Source: Pseudorhizobium pelagicum
GTDB taxonomy: Bacteria; Pseudomonadota; Alphaproteobacteria; Rhizobiales; Rhizobiaceae
DNA: 64,000 bases
Direction: 5' to 3'
Assembly: GCA_000722615.1 (NCBI GenBank)
Contig: JOKI01000007.1
Coordinates: 114,778 to 178,777 of the forward strand
The first letter of the stretch is position 1, and each line of letters starts with the position of its first letter. Positions 36,359 through 46,482 of this stretch are shown here, piece after piece. The position numbers were made by a program, and so were the translations under genes. The notes under the pieces are model-generated. The model did not search any database. It was not told where the DNA came from and saw only the letters and a program-made list of their open reading frames with translations.

Positions 36359-36952
36359 ATGAATGACCTTCTTATGCCCGTTGCGGTACCCTCCCTCGCC
36401 AGTCAGGCGCGTGCGGCGCTCGGCAAGCGCAACCTCATCTTCGTCGGGTTGATGGGGGCGGGGAAGTCTGTGATCGGCCGCATGGTCGCGCAGGCGCTCT
36501 CCATTCCGTTCATCGATACCGACGCCGAAATCGAGCGGGTTTCGCGGATGACGATTGCCGAGCTGTTTACAGCCTATGGCGAGACCGAGTTCCGCTCGCT
36601 GGAAACCCGGGTGATCGCCCGCCTGCTGGAGGGCGGGCCGCGGGTCATCTCGACGGGCGGCGGCGCGTTCATCAACGAGCATACCCGCAAGGTCATCAAG
36701 GAGGGCGGCGTTTCGCTCTGGCTGAAGGCAGACCTCGATGTTCTCTGGGAACGGGTGAACAAGCGCGATCATCGGCCTCTGCTGAAGACGCAGAACCCCA
36801 AGGCGACGCTGGAGCAGCTGATGAACCAACGCTACCCGATCTATGCCGAGGCGGATCTGATCGTGCCGTCCGGCAACGTGCGAAAAGAGACGATGGTAAC
36901 GAATGTTCTGTCGGCACTGGTTGGGCCTGCAGAGAAAGGTGACGCACAATGA
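36359..36952 (+). CDS. aroK: Shikimate kinase
   Basis: The 197-residue enzyme has the Walker A GLMGAGKS (30-37; K36), the shikimate-binding DTDAEIERV and RSLETRVI, GGGAFI (substrate site) and the lid segment around KRDHRPLLK. It phosphorylates shikimate at O3 with ATP in the chorismate pathway. The N-terminal ~20 residues are extra relative to the minimal enzyme and look flexible. It overlaps aroB by 4 bp (ATGA), the usual aroKB arrangement. Confidence 0.96.
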   Translation: MNDLLMPVAVPSLASQARAALGKRNLIFVGLMGAGKSVIGRMVAQALSIPFIDTDAEIERVSRMTIAELFTAYGETEFRSLETRVIARLLEGGPRVISTGGGAFINEHTRKVIKEGGVSLWLKADLDVLWERVNKRDHRPLLKTQNPKATLEQLMNQRYPIYAEADLIVPSGNVRKETMVTNVLSALVGPAEKGDAQ

Positions 36953-38076
36953 ATGCTCCTTCGTCCACAACCGGCGAGCGGCTGGTTCATGTGCCACTCG
37001 GAGACCGGGCCTACGACATCCTGATCGGTCCGGGTCTGATTGCCAGGGCCGGCGGCGAAATCATTGCAAGGCTCACTGGCCGGCGCGTTGCGATCATCAC
37101 CGACGAGAACGTCGGGCCGCTCTACCTGGCGCAGCTCATGGACAGCCTGCAGACCGACGGCTTCGAGGCTGTCTCGCTGGTGCTTCCGCCCGGCGAGAAG
37201 ACAAAGAGCATGGACGGGCTTGCGGCGGCGACGGACATGATCCTCGCGGCCCGCATCGAACGCGGTGATGCCGTCATCGCTCTCGGCGGCGGCGTCATCG
37301 GAGACCTCGCCGGCTTTGCCGCCGGCATCGTGCGCCGCGGCGTGCGCTTCATCCAGATTCCGACATCGCTTCTGGCGCAGGTCGATTCCTCCGTCGGCGG
37401 CAAGACCGGCATCAACACCCGGCACGGCAAGAACCTGCTTGGCGTCTTCCACCAGCCTGATCTGGTGCTGGCCGACACGGCGGTGCTCGACAGCCTGTCG
37501 CCGCGGGAGTTCCGGGCCGGCTATGCCGAAATCGCCAAATACGGACTGATCGACAAGCCGTATTTCTTCCACTGGCTGGAAAAGAACTGGAAGAAGGTTT
37601 TCGAGGGCGGGCCGGAGCGGATCGAGGCGATCGCCATCAGTTGCCAGGCGAAGGCGGATGTCGTCGTCGAGGACGAGCGTGAGACGGGACGGCGCGCGCT
37701 TCTCAATCTCGGCCATACCTTCGGTCACGCACTGGAGGCGGCGACCGGCTACGACAGCAGCCGGCTGGTGCATGGCGAAGGCGTGGCGATCGGCATGGTG
37801 CTCGCTCACCAGTTTTCCGCCCGACTCAATCTCGCCAGCCCGGATGATGGTCAGCGCGTGGCCGCGCATCTTGCCGAGGTCGGCCTTCCCACGAGGATGG
37901 TGGATATTGAAGGTGGGCTGCCGCCGACCCAGATATTGATGGAGGCGATCGCGCAGGACAAGAAGGTCAAGAGCGGCAAGCTCACCTTGATCCTCACGCG
38001 CGGTATCGGCCAGTCTTTTGTCGCGGACGACGTGCCGACGTCGGAAGTGTTCAGTTTCCTTGAGGACATGCGTTAG
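36949..38076 (+). CDS. aroB: 3-dehydroquinate synthase
   Basis: This 375-residue NAD- and zinc-dependent enzyme converts DAHP to 3-dehydroquinate. The NAD-binding ALGGGVIGDLAGFAAG, the IPTSLLAQVDSSVGGKTG loop and the zinc ligands E...H (NLGHTFGHALE and HGEGVAIGM) are all present. It is coupled to aroK (ATGA overlap) and followed after 8 bp by the CorC family gene, so aroK-aroB-corC likely form one operon. Confidence 0.97.
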   Translation: MNAPSSTTGERLVHVPLGDRAYDILIGPGLIARAGGEIIARLTGRRVAIITDENVGPLYLAQLMDSLQTDGFEAVSLVLPPGEKTKSMDGLAAATDMILAARIERGDAVIALGGGVIGDLAGFAAGIVRRGVRFIQIPTSLLAQVDSSVGGKTGINTRHGKNLLGVFHQPDLVLADTAVLDSLSPREFRAGYAEIAKYGLIDKPYFFHWLEKNWKKVFEGGPERIEAIAISCQAKADVVVEDERETGRRALLNLGHTFGHALEAATGYDSSRLVHGEGVAIGMVLAHQFSARLNLASPDDGQRVAAHLAEVGLPTRMVDIEGGLPPTQILMEAIAQDKKVKSGKLTLILTRGIGQSFVADDVPTSEVFSFLEDMR

Positions 38077-38084
38077 GGACCATT

Positions 38085-39389
38085 TTGGAAGCTTTTTTCT
38101 CTGTCGTCGCCGACTACTGGCTGACGCTCATATCCATCGTGCTGCTGATCATTGCCTCGGGCTTTTTTTCCGGGTCCGAAACGGCTCTGACGGCGGCATC
38201 GCCGGCGCGTATGCACACGCTGGAAAGCAATGGCGATGAACGGGCAGGCGTCGTCGGAGCGCTGATCAAGCGTCGCGACCGTCTGATCGGGGCATTGCTG
38301 ATCGGCAACAACCTCGTCAACATCCTGGCTTCGTCGCTGACCACCAGCCTGTTCCTGGCTGTGTTCGGCGATTCCGGCGTCGCCTTCGCGACGCTGTTGA
38401 TGACGGCCCTGCTGGTGATCTTCTCCGAAGTCCTTCCCAAGAGCTGGGCGATCTCGGCGCCGGACCGGTTCGCCATGTTCGTGGCGCCGTTCGTGCGGCT
38501 CTTCGTGGCCGTCGTCGGGCCGCTGTCCAGCGGCGTCAACGCCATCGTCCGCGGAATCCTGGCGATCTTCGGGGTTAATCTCTCGCGCGAGGCATCGATG
38601 CTCTCCGCACACGAGGAACTGCGCAGCGCGCTCGACCACCTGCACCGCGAGGGCGGGTTCAAGAAGGCGGACCGTGACCGCATGGGTGGTCTTCTGGATC
38701 TCGAGGAACTGGAAGTCTCCGACGTCATGAAGCACCGGACCGTGATGCGTGCCGTCAATGCTGACGATCCGCCGGAGGTGGCCGTGCGGACGGTGCTCGA
38801 GAGCCCCTTCACGCGCATGCCGCTGTGGCGCAACTCGACGGAGAACATCATCGGCGTCGTGCACGCTAAGGATCTTCTGCGGGCGCTTGCCGAACCGAAT
38901 GTCGAGCCCGAGAACCTGGACATCGTCAAGATCGCCCAGAAGCCGTGGTTCGTGCCGGACAGCACGACCCTCAAGGACCAGCTCAACGCCTTTCTGCGCC
39001 GCAAGGTGCATTTTGCCGTGGTCGTCGACGAATATGGCGAGGTTCAGGGGATCGTGACGCTGGAAGACATCCTGGAGGAGATCGTCGGCGATATTGCCGA
39101 TGAGCACGATCTGGAGATCCAGGGTGTACGGCAGGAGGCCGACGGCTCCATCATCGTCGATGGCTCCGTGCCGATCCGCGACCTCAACCGGGCGCTCGAC
39201 TGGAACCTCCCCGACGACGAGGCGACGACGATTGCCGGACTGGTCATCCATGAATCGAAGCTCATCCCGCAGGAGCGGCAAGCGTTCACCTTCTATGGAA
39301 AGCGCTTCATCGTCATGAAGCGGGAGAAGAACCGCATCACGCGACTTCGAATTCGCCCGGCCGATTCTGTCAACCTGCCGGCGGAATAG
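38085..39389 (+). CDS. CNNM/CorC-family membrane protein (DUF21, CBS pair, CorC domain)
   Basis: The 434-residue protein has an N-terminal DUF21 membrane domain with four hydrophobic segments (SGFFSGSETALTAASPAR is its signature near 25-42), two CBS domains (about 210-330) and a CorC/HlyC domain at the end. These proteins bind nucleotide through the CBS pair and are implicated in magnesium or cobalt efflux; the old name 'hemolysin' is misleading. The start is probably a TTG at 38085, 8 bp after aroB; no ATG precedes the membrane domain. It ends 1 bp before the stop of the convergent bolA. Confidence 0.93.
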   Translation: MEAFFSVVADYWLTLISIVLLIIASGFFSGSETALTAASPARMHTLESNGDERAGVVGALIKRRDRLIGALLIGNNLVNILASSLTTSLFLAVFGDSGVAFATLLMTALLVIFSEVLPKSWAISAPDRFAMFVAPFVRLFVAVVGPLSSGVNAIVRGILAIFGVNLSREASMLSAHEELRSALDHLHREGGFKKADRDRMGGLLDLEELEVSDVMKHRTVMRAVNADDPPEVAVRTVLESPFTRMPLWRNSTENIIGVVHAKDLLRALAEPNVEPENLDIVKIAQKPWFVPDSTTLKDQLNAFLRRKVHFAVVVDEYGEVQGIVTLEDILEEIVGDIADEHDLEIQGVRQEADGSIIVDGSVPIRDLNRALDWNLPDDEATTIAGLVIHESKLIPQERQAFTFYGKRFIVMKREKNRITRLRIRPADSVNLPAE

Positions 39390-39390
39390 C

Positions 39391-39672
39391 TTACCAGCGC
39401 GTCGGTTCGCCGGGTGCCGACGCTTCGACAGCCAGCGCATGCAGCCCGGCCTCGAGCTCCGGCTTCAACAGCTCGTTGACCGCCCTGTGCCGCTCCAGGC
39501 GGCTCATCTTCGAGAATTTTTCCGAGACGATGCGGACCCTCATGTGGGTTTCGCCAGTTCCGTCGAAGCTTTCCTGATGGCCGGCGTGTTGATGGCTTTC
39601 GTTGATGACTTCCAGGCGCTCGGGAGCAAGACCGTCCTGGAGTAGGATCTCTATACGGGATTTTACGGACAT
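39391..39672 (-). CDS. bolA: BolA-family protein
   Basis: The 93-residue protein has the BolA fold: LEVINESHQHAGH with the histidines that help bind a [2Fe-2S] cluster with a monothiol glutaredoxin, then THMRVRIVSEKF and ELEAGLHALAV. BolA-Grx pairs sense or traffic iron-sulfur clusters and affect cell shape and iron control. It is convergent with the CorC gene (1 bp gap) and divergent from the J-domain gene across ~100 bp. No glutaredoxin gene is in the window. Confidence 0.92.
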   Translation of the reverse strand: MSVKSRIEILLQDGLAPERLEVINESHQHAGHQESFDGTGETHMRVRIVSEKFSKMSRLERHRAVNELLKPELEAGLHALAVEASAPGEPTRW

Positions 39673-39773
39673 GAGCAGCCTTCACAGATCGGTAGGGGGT
39701 GATCCAGAGAGCAGCAAGAAAGGGGTTTGTCAATTCTTGTTCGTCTTCCTCGCGCACCCCATAATGAGGTCAA

Positions 39774-40400
39774 ATGAAACTGGATTCCAAATACTTCGAT
39801 CGCATTCGGACGCGCCGGAAAACACAGCAGGAAACGGTCGCCGAGGCGCCGACCTGCCAATGGGACGGGTGCGACCGCCCGGGCGCACATCGGGCGCCGG
39901 TCGGACGCAATGCCGAGGGGCAGTTCTTCCTCTTCTGCTTTGAGCACGTGAAGGACTACAACAAGGGCTACAATTACTTCTCGGGCCTGTCCGACAGCGA
40001 GATCGCGCGCTACCAGAAGGAGGCGATCACCGGTCATCGTCCCACCTGGGCCGTCGGGGTCAACAAGGGTGCCAAGCATGCATCCATGCATTCGACGATC
40101 CGGTCGGGGCCTGGAGGGGCAGCCCACAAGATCAAGGATCCGTTCGGCTTCGTCGCTTCGAGCCGGAGTGCCGGTCCGCGCACGGAGCCGCAGGCGCGCA
40201 AGCTGAAGACGCTGGAGGCCAAGGCGTTCGACACCATGGGTCTTGGCGCCAGGGCAACCTCGGCGGAGATCAAGAGCCGGTACAAGGAGCTGGTGAAGAT
40301 GCACCATCCGGACGCCAACGGCGGCGATCGCGGCTCGGAGGAACGTTTTCGAGAGGTGATCCAAGCATATCAGTTGTTGAAGCAAGCAGGTTTCTGCTAA
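39774..40400 (+). CDS. J-domain protein with C-terminal J-domain
   Basis: The 208-residue protein has a J-domain at its C-terminus (about 148-205) with the essential HPD (HHPDANGG), which stimulates DnaK ATPase. The N-terminal part (about 1-110) is not DnaJ-like; it carries Cys and His ([24 protein letters not shown]) that could bind a metal. It precedes cobS by 59 bp. It could help the chelatase complex fold, but that is a guess from position. Rhizobial genomes carry a similar gene next to cobS in many strains, to my recollection. Confidence 0.88.
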   Translation: MKLDSKYFDRIRTRRKTQQETVAEAPTCQWDGCDRPGAHRAPVGRNAEGQFFLFCFEHVKDYNKGYNYFSGLSDSEIARYQKEAITGHRPTWAVGVNKGAKHASMHSTIRSGPGGAAHKIKDPFGFVASSRSAGPRTEPQARKLKTLEAKAFDTMGLGARATSAEIKSRYKELVKMHHPDANGGDRGSEERFREVIQAYQLLKQAGFC

Positions 40401-40459
40401 GCGATAAATCAGTTGAAAGAGGACTGACGGCGGGCGGTGGCTCGCGCCTTGGAGAGATA

Positions 40460-41452
40460 ATGAGCAAGATCGATCTTGATATTTCAAACCTTCCCGACAC
40501 CACTGTTTCAGTCCGTGAGGTCTTCGGCATCGACTCCGACATCCGGGTCCCCGCCTACAGCAACGGCGACCCCTATGTCCCCGACCTCGATCCCGACTAT
40601 CTTTTTGACCGCGACACGACGCTCGCGATCCTGGCCGGTTTCTCGCACAACCGTCGTGTGATGGTGTCCGGCTTTCACGGCACCGGCAAATCGACGCATA
40701 TCGAGCAGGTGGCCGCGCGCCTGAACTGGCCCTGCGTGCGCATCAACCTCGACAGCCACGTCAGCCGTATCGATCTCGTCGGCAAGGACGCGATCGTGCT
40801 GAAGGACGGCAAGCAGATCACCGAATTCAAGGACGGCATCCTGCCCTGGGCCTACCAGCACAATGTCGCGCTCGTCTTCGATGAATACGATGCCGGCCGC
40901 CCCGACGTGATGTTCGTCATCCAGCGCGTGCTGGAAAGTTCGGGCCGCCTGACGCTTCTCGACCAGAGCCGCGTCATCAGGCCGCACCCGGCTTTCCGGC
41001 TGTTTGCGACTGCCAACACGGTCGGCCTTGGCGATACCACCGGCCTCTATCACGGCACGCAGCAGATCAACCAGGCGCAGATGGACCGCTGGTCCATCGT
41101 CACCACGCTGAACTACCTGCCGCACGACAAGGAAGTCGACATCGTCGTCGCCAAGGTGAAGAGCTTCGGCAAGACGACCGAAGGCCGCGAAACTGTCTCG
41201 AAGATGGTGCGCGTTGCCGATCTCACCCGCTCGGCCTTCATGAACGGCGACCTGTCGACGCTGATGAGCCCGCGGACCGTCATCACCTGGGCAGAGAACG
41301 TGGATATCTTCGGCGACATTGCCTTTGCCTTCCGCATCACCTTCCTCAACAAGTGCGACGAGCTTGAGCGTACGCTGGTGGCCGAACAGTACCAGCGGGC
41401 CTTCGGCGTGGAGCTGAAAGAGAGTGCGGCCAACATCGTACTCGGAGCCTGA
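40460..41452 (+). CDS. cobS: Aerobic cobaltochelatase subunit CobS
   Basis: The 330-residue AAA+ ATPase has Walker [10 protein letters not shown] (71-79) and Walker [11 protein letters not shown] (near 137-146). With CobT it forms a chaperone ring that drives CobN to insert cobalt into hydrogenobyrinate a,c-diamide in aerobic cobalamin synthesis. The N-terminal segment [20 protein letters not shown] is typical of CobS. cobT follows after 14 bp. cobN is not in the window, as usual in rhizobia. Confidence 0.97.
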   Translation: MSKIDLDISNLPDTTVSVREVFGIDSDIRVPAYSNGDPYVPDLDPDYLFDRDTTLAILAGFSHNRRVMVSGFHGTGKSTHIEQVAARLNWPCVRINLDSHVSRIDLVGKDAIVLKDGKQITEFKDGILPWAYQHNVALVFDEYDAGRPDVMFVIQRVLESSGRLTLLDQSRVIRPHPAFRLFATANTVGLGDTTGLYHGTQQINQAQMDRWSIVTTLNYLPHDKEVDIVVAKVKSFGKTTEGRETVSKMVRVADLTRSAFMNGDLSTLMSPRTVITWAENVDIFGDIAFAFRITFLNKCDELERTLVAEQYQRAFGVELKESAANIVLGA

Positions 41453-41466
41453 GGTAATAAAGACGG

Positions 41467-43353
41467 ATGGCAGGACGCGGCGATAATCTGAAGGGCAAAA
41501 CGGGCGGACCCGTCGACGTCGAACCGCTGCGCCGGGCGATTACCGGCTGCGTCCGCTCGATTGCCGGCGACAGCGAGGTCGAGGTCAGCTTCAGCAACGA
41601 CCGTCCGGGGCTTGCCGGCGAGCGGGTCCGCCTGCCGGAAATCTCCAAGCGACCGACGGCCCAGGAACTGGCGGTCACCCGCGGCCTTGGCGATTCCATG
41701 GCGCTGCGGATTGCCTGCCACGACACCAATGTCCACGCCAATCTCTCGCCGCAGGGTGCCGATGCGCGCAGCGTCTTCGACGCCGTGGAGCAGGCGCGCG
41801 TCGAATCGATCGGCGCCCTGCGCATGACCGGCATGGCGTCGAACATCGAGTCCATGAATGCGGAGAAATACGCCAAGGCGAACTTCTCCGGCATCGAGCG
41901 CCAGGAAGATGCGCCGCTTGCCGAAGCCATGGCGATGATGGTGCGCGAAAAGCTCGCCGGTACCCGGACGCCGGCCAGCGCCGGCAAGGTGCTCGACCTC
42001 TGGCGCCCGTTCATCGAGGAAAAGGCAGGTCCTGCCCTCGACAATCTGAAGGGTGCGCTCGAAGACCAGCAGGCGTTCGCCAAGCTCGTCCGCAACATGC
42101 TGTCGTCCATGCAGATGGCGGAGGACCTCGGCGACGACGAGTCCGAGCCTGAGGAGATGGACAACCCCAACGACGAGGAGCAGCCGCGCAGCAACGAGGC
42201 CGACAACGAGGAGGTCGAGGAGGAGGCTGGCTCCGATGCAGCGCCGGCCGAGCAGAGCGAGGCAGCCGACGACGAGCTCGACGAGGGCGAGATGGACGGC
42301 GCCGAAATGTCCGACGATGAAATGTCGGACGAGGCGGACGATCATTCGGAAACGCCCGGCGAGACACGCCGGCCGCACAGCCCCTTCGACGACTTCAACG
42401 ACAAGGTCGACTACCACATCTTTACGCAGGAATTCGACGAAGAGGTGCATGCCGAGGAGCTGTGCGACGAGGCCGAGCTCGACCGGCTGCGCGCCTTCCT
42501 GGACAAGCAGCTTGCGCACCTCCAGGGCGCCGTCGGACGGCTGGCGAACCGTCTGCAGCGCCGGCTGATGGCGCAGCAGAACCGCTCCTGGGATTTCGAT
42601 CTCGAGGAAGGCTATCTCGATCCCGCCCGTCTCGTGCGCCTGATCATCGATCCGATGCAGCCGCTCTCCTTCAAGAGGGAGCGCGATACGCAGTTTCGGG
42701 ACACGGTGGTGTCGCTGGTCATCGACAATTCCGGCTCCATGCGCGGCCGGCCGATCACGGTGGCCGCGACCTGCGCCGACATCCTGGCCCGCACGCTCGA
42801 ACGCTGTGGCGTGAAGGTCGAAATCCTCGGCTTCACCACCAAGGCGTGGAAGGGCGGCCAGAGCCGCGAGCAATGGCTGGCGAATGCCAAGCCGGCCAAT
42901 CCGGGACGCCTCAACGATCTGCGCCACATCGTCTACAAGTCGGCGGACGCGCCCTGGCGCCGGTCGCGCCGCAATCTCGGGCTGATGATGCGCGAAGGCC
43001 TGCTCAAGGAAAACATTGACGGCGAGGCGCTGATGTGGGCGCACAACCGTCTGATCGCGAGACCCGAGCAGCGCAAGATCATGATGATGATCTCCGACGG
43101 TGCGCCGGTCGATGATTCCACCCTTTCGGTCAATCCCGGCAATTATCTGGAGCGGCACCTGCGAGCCGTGATCGAGCAGATCGAGATGCGCTCGTCGGTG
43201 GAATTGCTCGCCATCGGCATCGGTCATGATGTGACCCGCTATTACCGCAAGGCTGTCACCATCGTCGATGCCGACGAGCTTGCCGGGGCGATGACCGAGC
43301 AGTTGGCTGCCCTCTTCGAGGAGAACGCAGGCAAGATGCGGCGGGCCGGTTGA
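41467..43353 (+). CDS. cobT: Aerobic cobaltochelatase subunit CobT
   Basis: The 628-residue protein partners CobS. It has a family N-terminal domain (about 1-220), a very acidic linker (about 220-300; runs of Asp and Glu such as [20 protein letters not shown]) and a C-terminal VWA domain with the MIDAS motif DNSGS near residue 420. The acidic linker is typical of CobT and of the related magnesium chelatase subunit D. The stop overlaps the start of the next gene (TTGA), so translation is coupled. Confidence 0.96.
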   Translation: MAGRGDNLKGKTGGPVDVEPLRRAITGCVRSIAGDSEVEVSFSNDRPGLAGERVRLPEISKRPTAQELAVTRGLGDSMALRIACHDTNVHANLSPQGADARSVFDAVEQARVESIGALRMTGMASNIESMNAEKYAKANFSGIERQEDAPLAEAMAMMVREKLAGTRTPASAGKVLDLWRPFIEEKAGPALDNLKGALEDQQAFAKLVRNMLSSMQMAEDLGDDESEPEEMDNPNDEEQPRSNEADNEEVEEEAGSDAAPAEQSEAADDELDEGEMDGAEMSDDEMSDEADDHSETPGETRRPHSPFDDFNDKVDYHIFTQEFDEEVHAEELCDEAELDRLRAFLDKQLAHLQGAVGRLANRLQRRLMAQQNRSWDFDLEEGYLDPARLVRLIIDPMQPLSFKRERDTQFRDTVVSLVIDNSGSMRGRPITVAATCADILARTLERCGVKVEILGFTTKAWKGGQSREQWLANAKPANPGRLNDLRHIVYKSADAPWRRSRRNLGLMMREGLLKENIDGEALMWAHNRLIARPEQRKIMMMISDGAPVDDSTLSVNPGNYLERHLRAVIEQIEMRSSVELLAIGIGHDVTRYYRKAVTIVDADELAGAMTEQLAALFEENAGKMRRAG

Positions 43354-44354
43354 GGCGCAGGGTCGCGAAGCCGGGACGCCTGCTCGCCTGGACAGCAGGC
43401 GTTTTTTCGCTGGTTGCTTTCCCCGTCGCGCCTGCCGGCGAATTCGTGCCCGTCACCGCGCAGATCATCAAGACCTTCAGACAGGGATCGGCAAACAATG
43501 AACTGGGTCCGCTCCAGTTTCTCGGCGGGCTCCAGTATTCCTCTTCCGACAGGCGCCTCGGTGGCGTTTCGTCGATCCGGTTCAGACCAGATGGTCGCAG
43601 TTTCGTGGCCATTCTCGACAGCGGCGACTGGATGACGGGACAGACCGTTCGTGACGGCGCCGGCCGTCTCGCCGGTCTTGCGGACATCTCGATCGCCCCG
43701 ATGCTGGGTGCCGATGGCCAGCCTGGGTCCAAATCCGAGATGGACTCAGAGGGGCTCGCCGCCCGCGGCAGCAAACTGATCGTCAGCTACGAAAGGCAGC
43801 ACCGTATCGCTGCCTATCCCGATCCAGGGTTCGAGACCTCCAAGCCGCGTCCTGTCGACATGGTCATACCGAAGCGGGAGCTCCGGTCGAATGGCGGCAT
43901 CGAGACGCTTGCGGTGGCGCCGGCAGGCAGTCCTCTCAAGGGTGCCATCGTGGCCGTGGCAGAGCGAAGCATCGATGGCGATGGCAACCTGTTTGCCGCC
44001 GTCCTGGACGGCCCGTTGAAAGGGGTATTCAAAGTTTCCAAGGAAGACCCCTGGGATGTCACCGACGGCGATTTCCTGCCGGACGGCGACCTTCTGCTGC
44101 TGGAGCGACGGTTCAGCTTCACCGGCGGCGTCGGCATGCGCATCCGGCGCATCGATGACCGCACGATCCGGCCCGGTGCCGTGGTCGACGGCAAGGTGCT
44201 GATCGAAGCCGACATGAGCGCCGAGATCGACAACATGGAGGGTCTCGATGTCATCCGGGGGCCGGAGGGCGACACGCGGATCATCCTCGTCTCCGACGAC
44301 AACCGGTCGTTCCTGCAGCGCAACCTGATGCTGGAGTTCCGGCTGACGGAATAG
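43350..44354 (+). CDS. Esterase-like phytase-family protein, exported
   Basis: The 334-residue protein has a signal peptide (RRRVAKPGR then a hydrophobic run [15 protein letters not shown]) and a beta-propeller domain similar to the 'esterase-like activity of phytase' family (PF13449): blocks such as [37 protein letters not shown] and NMEGLDVIR. Natural substrates are not established. A TTG at 43350 overlaps the cobT stop; it may be expressed only by reinitiation. A DUF such as this beside cobST is common in rhizobia. Confidence 0.85.
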   Translation: MRRRVAKPGRLLAWTAGVFSLVAFPVAPAGEFVPVTAQIIKTFRQGSANNELGPLQFLGGLQYSSSDRRLGGVSSIRFRPDGRSFVAILDSGDWMTGQTVRDGAGRLAGLADISIAPMLGADGQPGSKSEMDSEGLAARGSKLIVSYERQHRIAAYPDPGFETSKPRPVDMVIPKRELRSNGGIETLAVAPAGSPLKGAIVAVAERSIDGDGNLFAAVLDGPLKGVFKVSKEDPWDVTDGDFLPDGDLLLLERRFSFTGGVGMRIRRIDDRTIRPGAVVDGKVLIEADMSAEIDNMEGLDVIRGPEGDTRIILVSDDNRSFLQRNLMLEFRLTE

Positions 44355-44377
44355 CGCCAGCCGGACGGGCCTATGGA

Positions 44378-45016
44378 TCAGCCGGTGGCCTTTGCCGGAG
44401 GCATGGGCTTCAGCACGGTCATCAGGGCGCCATAGGGTAGCAGCATCACGATCCCGACCAGGATCTTCACGCCAAGATCGCCGAGAGCCCAGGACATCCA
44501 GCGGGGTGCGTCCGTCGACATGACACCCAGGATCGGTGCCCATTCGATGGCGAACGGCTCGTTGGGGCCGAGCACGGCAAACACGGGCGCGAACGCGAGC
44601 GAGAAGAACAGCGCCGTGTCGATGGTCGAGCCGACGAGCGATCCCGCCAGCGGCGCCTGCCACCATGTGTGGCGGCGCAGCCGGTTGAAGACCGAGATGT
44701 CGAGGAGCTGGCCGAACAGGAAGGCCGTGCCGGAGGCAATGGCAATGCGCGGCATCGCGGTCCAGAAGGACACGGCGACCCCGACGACGAAGCCTGCCAG
44801 CACCACGCGCCGGGCAATCGACGGCCCGAACTGTCGGTTGGTGAGGTCCGTGACGAGAAAGGCGATGGGATAGGTGAAGGCGCCCCAGGTCAGGAGATCG
44901 CCGAGCGCCACCCCGAACAGGGAGCCGGACAGCGGAAACTGGACGAAGAAATTGGAGGCGACGACGATGGCCGCCATCAGAAGCGCGTAGACGGATGTAT
45001 AGCGAAGGTATCGCAT
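44378..45016 (-). CDS. yhhQ: Queuosine precursor transporter (YhhQ/QPTR family, formerly DUF165)
   Basis: The 212-residue integral membrane protein has about six hydrophobic segments and the family motifs: VTDLTNRQFGPSIAR, FLFGQLLDISVFNRLRR and GSTIDTALFFSLAF. YhhQ/QueT-like transporters take up preQ0 or preQ1, precursors of the tRNA base queuosine. It lies 110 bp downstream of rpmB on the same strand. Its leader has paired segments that could form a regulatory fold, but no known preQ1 riboswitch consensus is evident. Confidence 0.9.
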   Translation of the reverse strand: MRYLRYTSVYALLMAAIVVASNFFVQFPLSGSLFGVALGDLLTWGAFTYPIAFLVTDLTNRQFGPSIARRVVLAGFVVGVAVSFWTAMPRIAIASGTAFLFGQLLDISVFNRLRRHTWWQAPLAGSLVGSTIDTALFFSLAFAPVFAVLGPNEPFAIEWAPILGVMSTDAPRWMSWALGDLGVKILVGIVMLLPYGALMTVLKPMPPAKATG

Positions 45017-45067
45017 TTTTTTACCCTGGGTGATGCCACCAGCTGGATTTGATGAAGGTCACGAGAA

Positions 45068-45108
45068 AGGGCCTGTCCGGTTTCCCGTCAAGCCCTCCTC
45101 AGAACCGG
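45068..45108 (-). promoter_or_regulatory. Interlocked inverted repeats upstream of the queuosine-precursor transporter
   Basis: AGGGC (45068-45072) pairs with GCCCT (45092-45096) and CCGGTT (45077-45082) pairs with AACCGG (45103-45108). The two stems cross, the topology of an H-type pseudoknot, between rpmB and the transporter. Chance pairing in GC-rich DNA is quite possible, and an rpmB terminator is another option. Confidence 0.25.
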
Positions 45109-45125
45109 TGATAGTCTTTTAAAGC

Positions 45126-45431
45126 TTAAGCAGCAGCAACAGTTGCAGCTTCGGCAGTCTTCTTGACGATCTGGCGGCGCAGCAGGCGAGCGCGCATCGA
45201 CAGGTCGGTTTCGCTGGCCTTCAGAAGGAAGGCGTCGAGGCCGCCGCGATGCTCGACCGAGCGCAGGGCGTGCGCCGAGACGCGCAGACGATAGCGCTGA
45301 CCCAGAGCGTCGGAAATCAGTGTGACCTGGCACAGGTTCGGCAGGAACCGGCGACGGGTCCTGTTGTTGGCGTGGCTGACATTGTTGCCCGTCTGGACGC
45401 CCTTGCCGGTCAATTCGCACATACGTGTCAT
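45126..45431 (-). CDS. rpmB: Large-subunit ribosomal protein bL28
   Basis: The 101-residue protein is full-length bL28, recognised by [23 protein letters not shown] at the start and the basic [11 protein letters not shown] segment. It sits near the E-site of the 50S subunit. The zinc-type cysteines of some L28 forms are reduced to one (C5), so it appears to be the zinc-independent type. Its C-terminus ends [12 protein letters not shown], an Ala-rich tail. Confidence 0.97.
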   Translation of the reverse strand: MTRMCELTGKGVQTGNNVSHANNRTRRRFLPNLCQVTLISDALGQRYRLRVSAHALRSVEHRGGLDAFLLKASETDLSMRARLLRRQIVKKTAEAATVAAA

Positions 45432-45680
45432 GATACACCTTTGTTCTTATGCAATCGGATGGTACTTCCAGGCAATGCCCGGCGCGCCGATCCAACTGGT
45501 CTGATTGGAAAGTTGCGGTTCTATAGTCAGTGCGGTCGCCTGCGTCAAGCCAAACCTTGGGTTTTGGCCCTGCGATTGTGCGCAGACGCGGCCCGGGCGG
45601 CTCTTTCCTGCCATAGTGGACTGTATATATGATGGCAAGAGAGAGACATGACGTCCTTCCTCTCCCCTGGAGACCATCCC

Positions 45681-46454
45681 ATGCTTGAACGCCGCCGATC
45701 GTTCCTGGCAGCTGCAACCGCCGCGCTCCTCCTTGCCGGACCTGCCGGCACGGCGGGCATCCGGCATGTCAGCGAGTACGACATCTCGCTCGGCATCCTG
45801 CCGATAGCCAAGGCCTCGTTCGCCAGCGAATTTGGCGGTCGCGACTACCGCATCTCCGGCAGCTTCCGGTCCTGGGGCCTTGCCGAGCTGATCACGAAGA
45901 TTTCTGCAGAAACAACGGTCAGCGGCCGCAAGCGCGGGGATCGGCTTGAGGCGGAGCGCTACAATCTCGTCTACAAGACGGGCAAGCGGACGCGCGTCTA
46001 CGACGTCACCTATCGCAATGGCAATGTCACCCAGTCCGTCATGAAGCCGGAGCCGAAGACGCGGCCGGACAACTGGGTGCCGGTGACCGAAGCGGACCTG
46101 CGCTCGGTGCTGGATCCTTTGAGCGGGCTCATCTTCGCGGGCGATTCCAAGGTCTGCCCCAGCCGGCTGCCGATCTACGACGGCGAATCCCGCATGGATC
46201 TGGTGCTGACGCCCAAGGGCAGGAAGCCGTTCTCGACGGACGGGTTTGAAGGCGAGGCGATCGTCTGCGAAATCCAGTATGTGCCCAAGTCCGGCTTTCG
46301 CCGCGGCCGCAGCGATATCGAGCATCTCAAGAAGACGCCGATGGAGATCTGGTTTGCCAAGGCGCAGTCGGTGAATGTATATGCCCCGGTCTATGCTCGC
46401 ATTCCGACGAGCATGGGGGATGTCTATGTGAAGGCCGCAAAATACGGCGGCTGA
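45681..46454 (+). CDS. DUF3108 exported protein
   Basis: This ~257-residue protein (267 if the upstream ATG at 45648 is used) has an N-terminal signal peptide (MLERRRSFLAAATAALLLAG) and a beta-rich DUF3108 domain (DISLGILPIAKASF, DYRISGSFRSWGLAEL, and LVYKTGKRTRVYDVTY). I prefer the start at 45681 because GGAG is well spaced and the signal peptide then begins at once. DUF3108 proteins are periplasmic in proteobacteria and of unknown role. Two cysteines (CPSR..., VCEIQ) could form a disulfide. Confidence 0.82.
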   Translation: MLERRRSFLAAATAALLLAGPAGTAGIRHVSEYDISLGILPIAKASFASEFGGRDYRISGSFRSWGLAELITKISAETTVSGRKRGDRLEAERYNLVYKTGKRTRVYDVTYRNGNVTQSVMKPEPKTRPDNWVPVTEADLRSVLDPLSGLIFAGDSKVCPSRLPIYDGESRMDLVLTPKGRKPFSTDGFEGEAIVCEIQYVPKSGFRRGRSDIEHLKKTPMEIWFAKAQSVNVYAPVYARIPTSMGDVYVKAAKYGG

Positions 46455-46482
46455 CTGGGGCGAAGCCCCGAAAGGGGGCAGG

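Noticed and set aside
45017..45060. preQ1 riboswitch before the queuosine-precursor transporter
   Set aside because: I could not match the leader to any known preQ1 class; only generic stems are seen, so no riboswitch is called.
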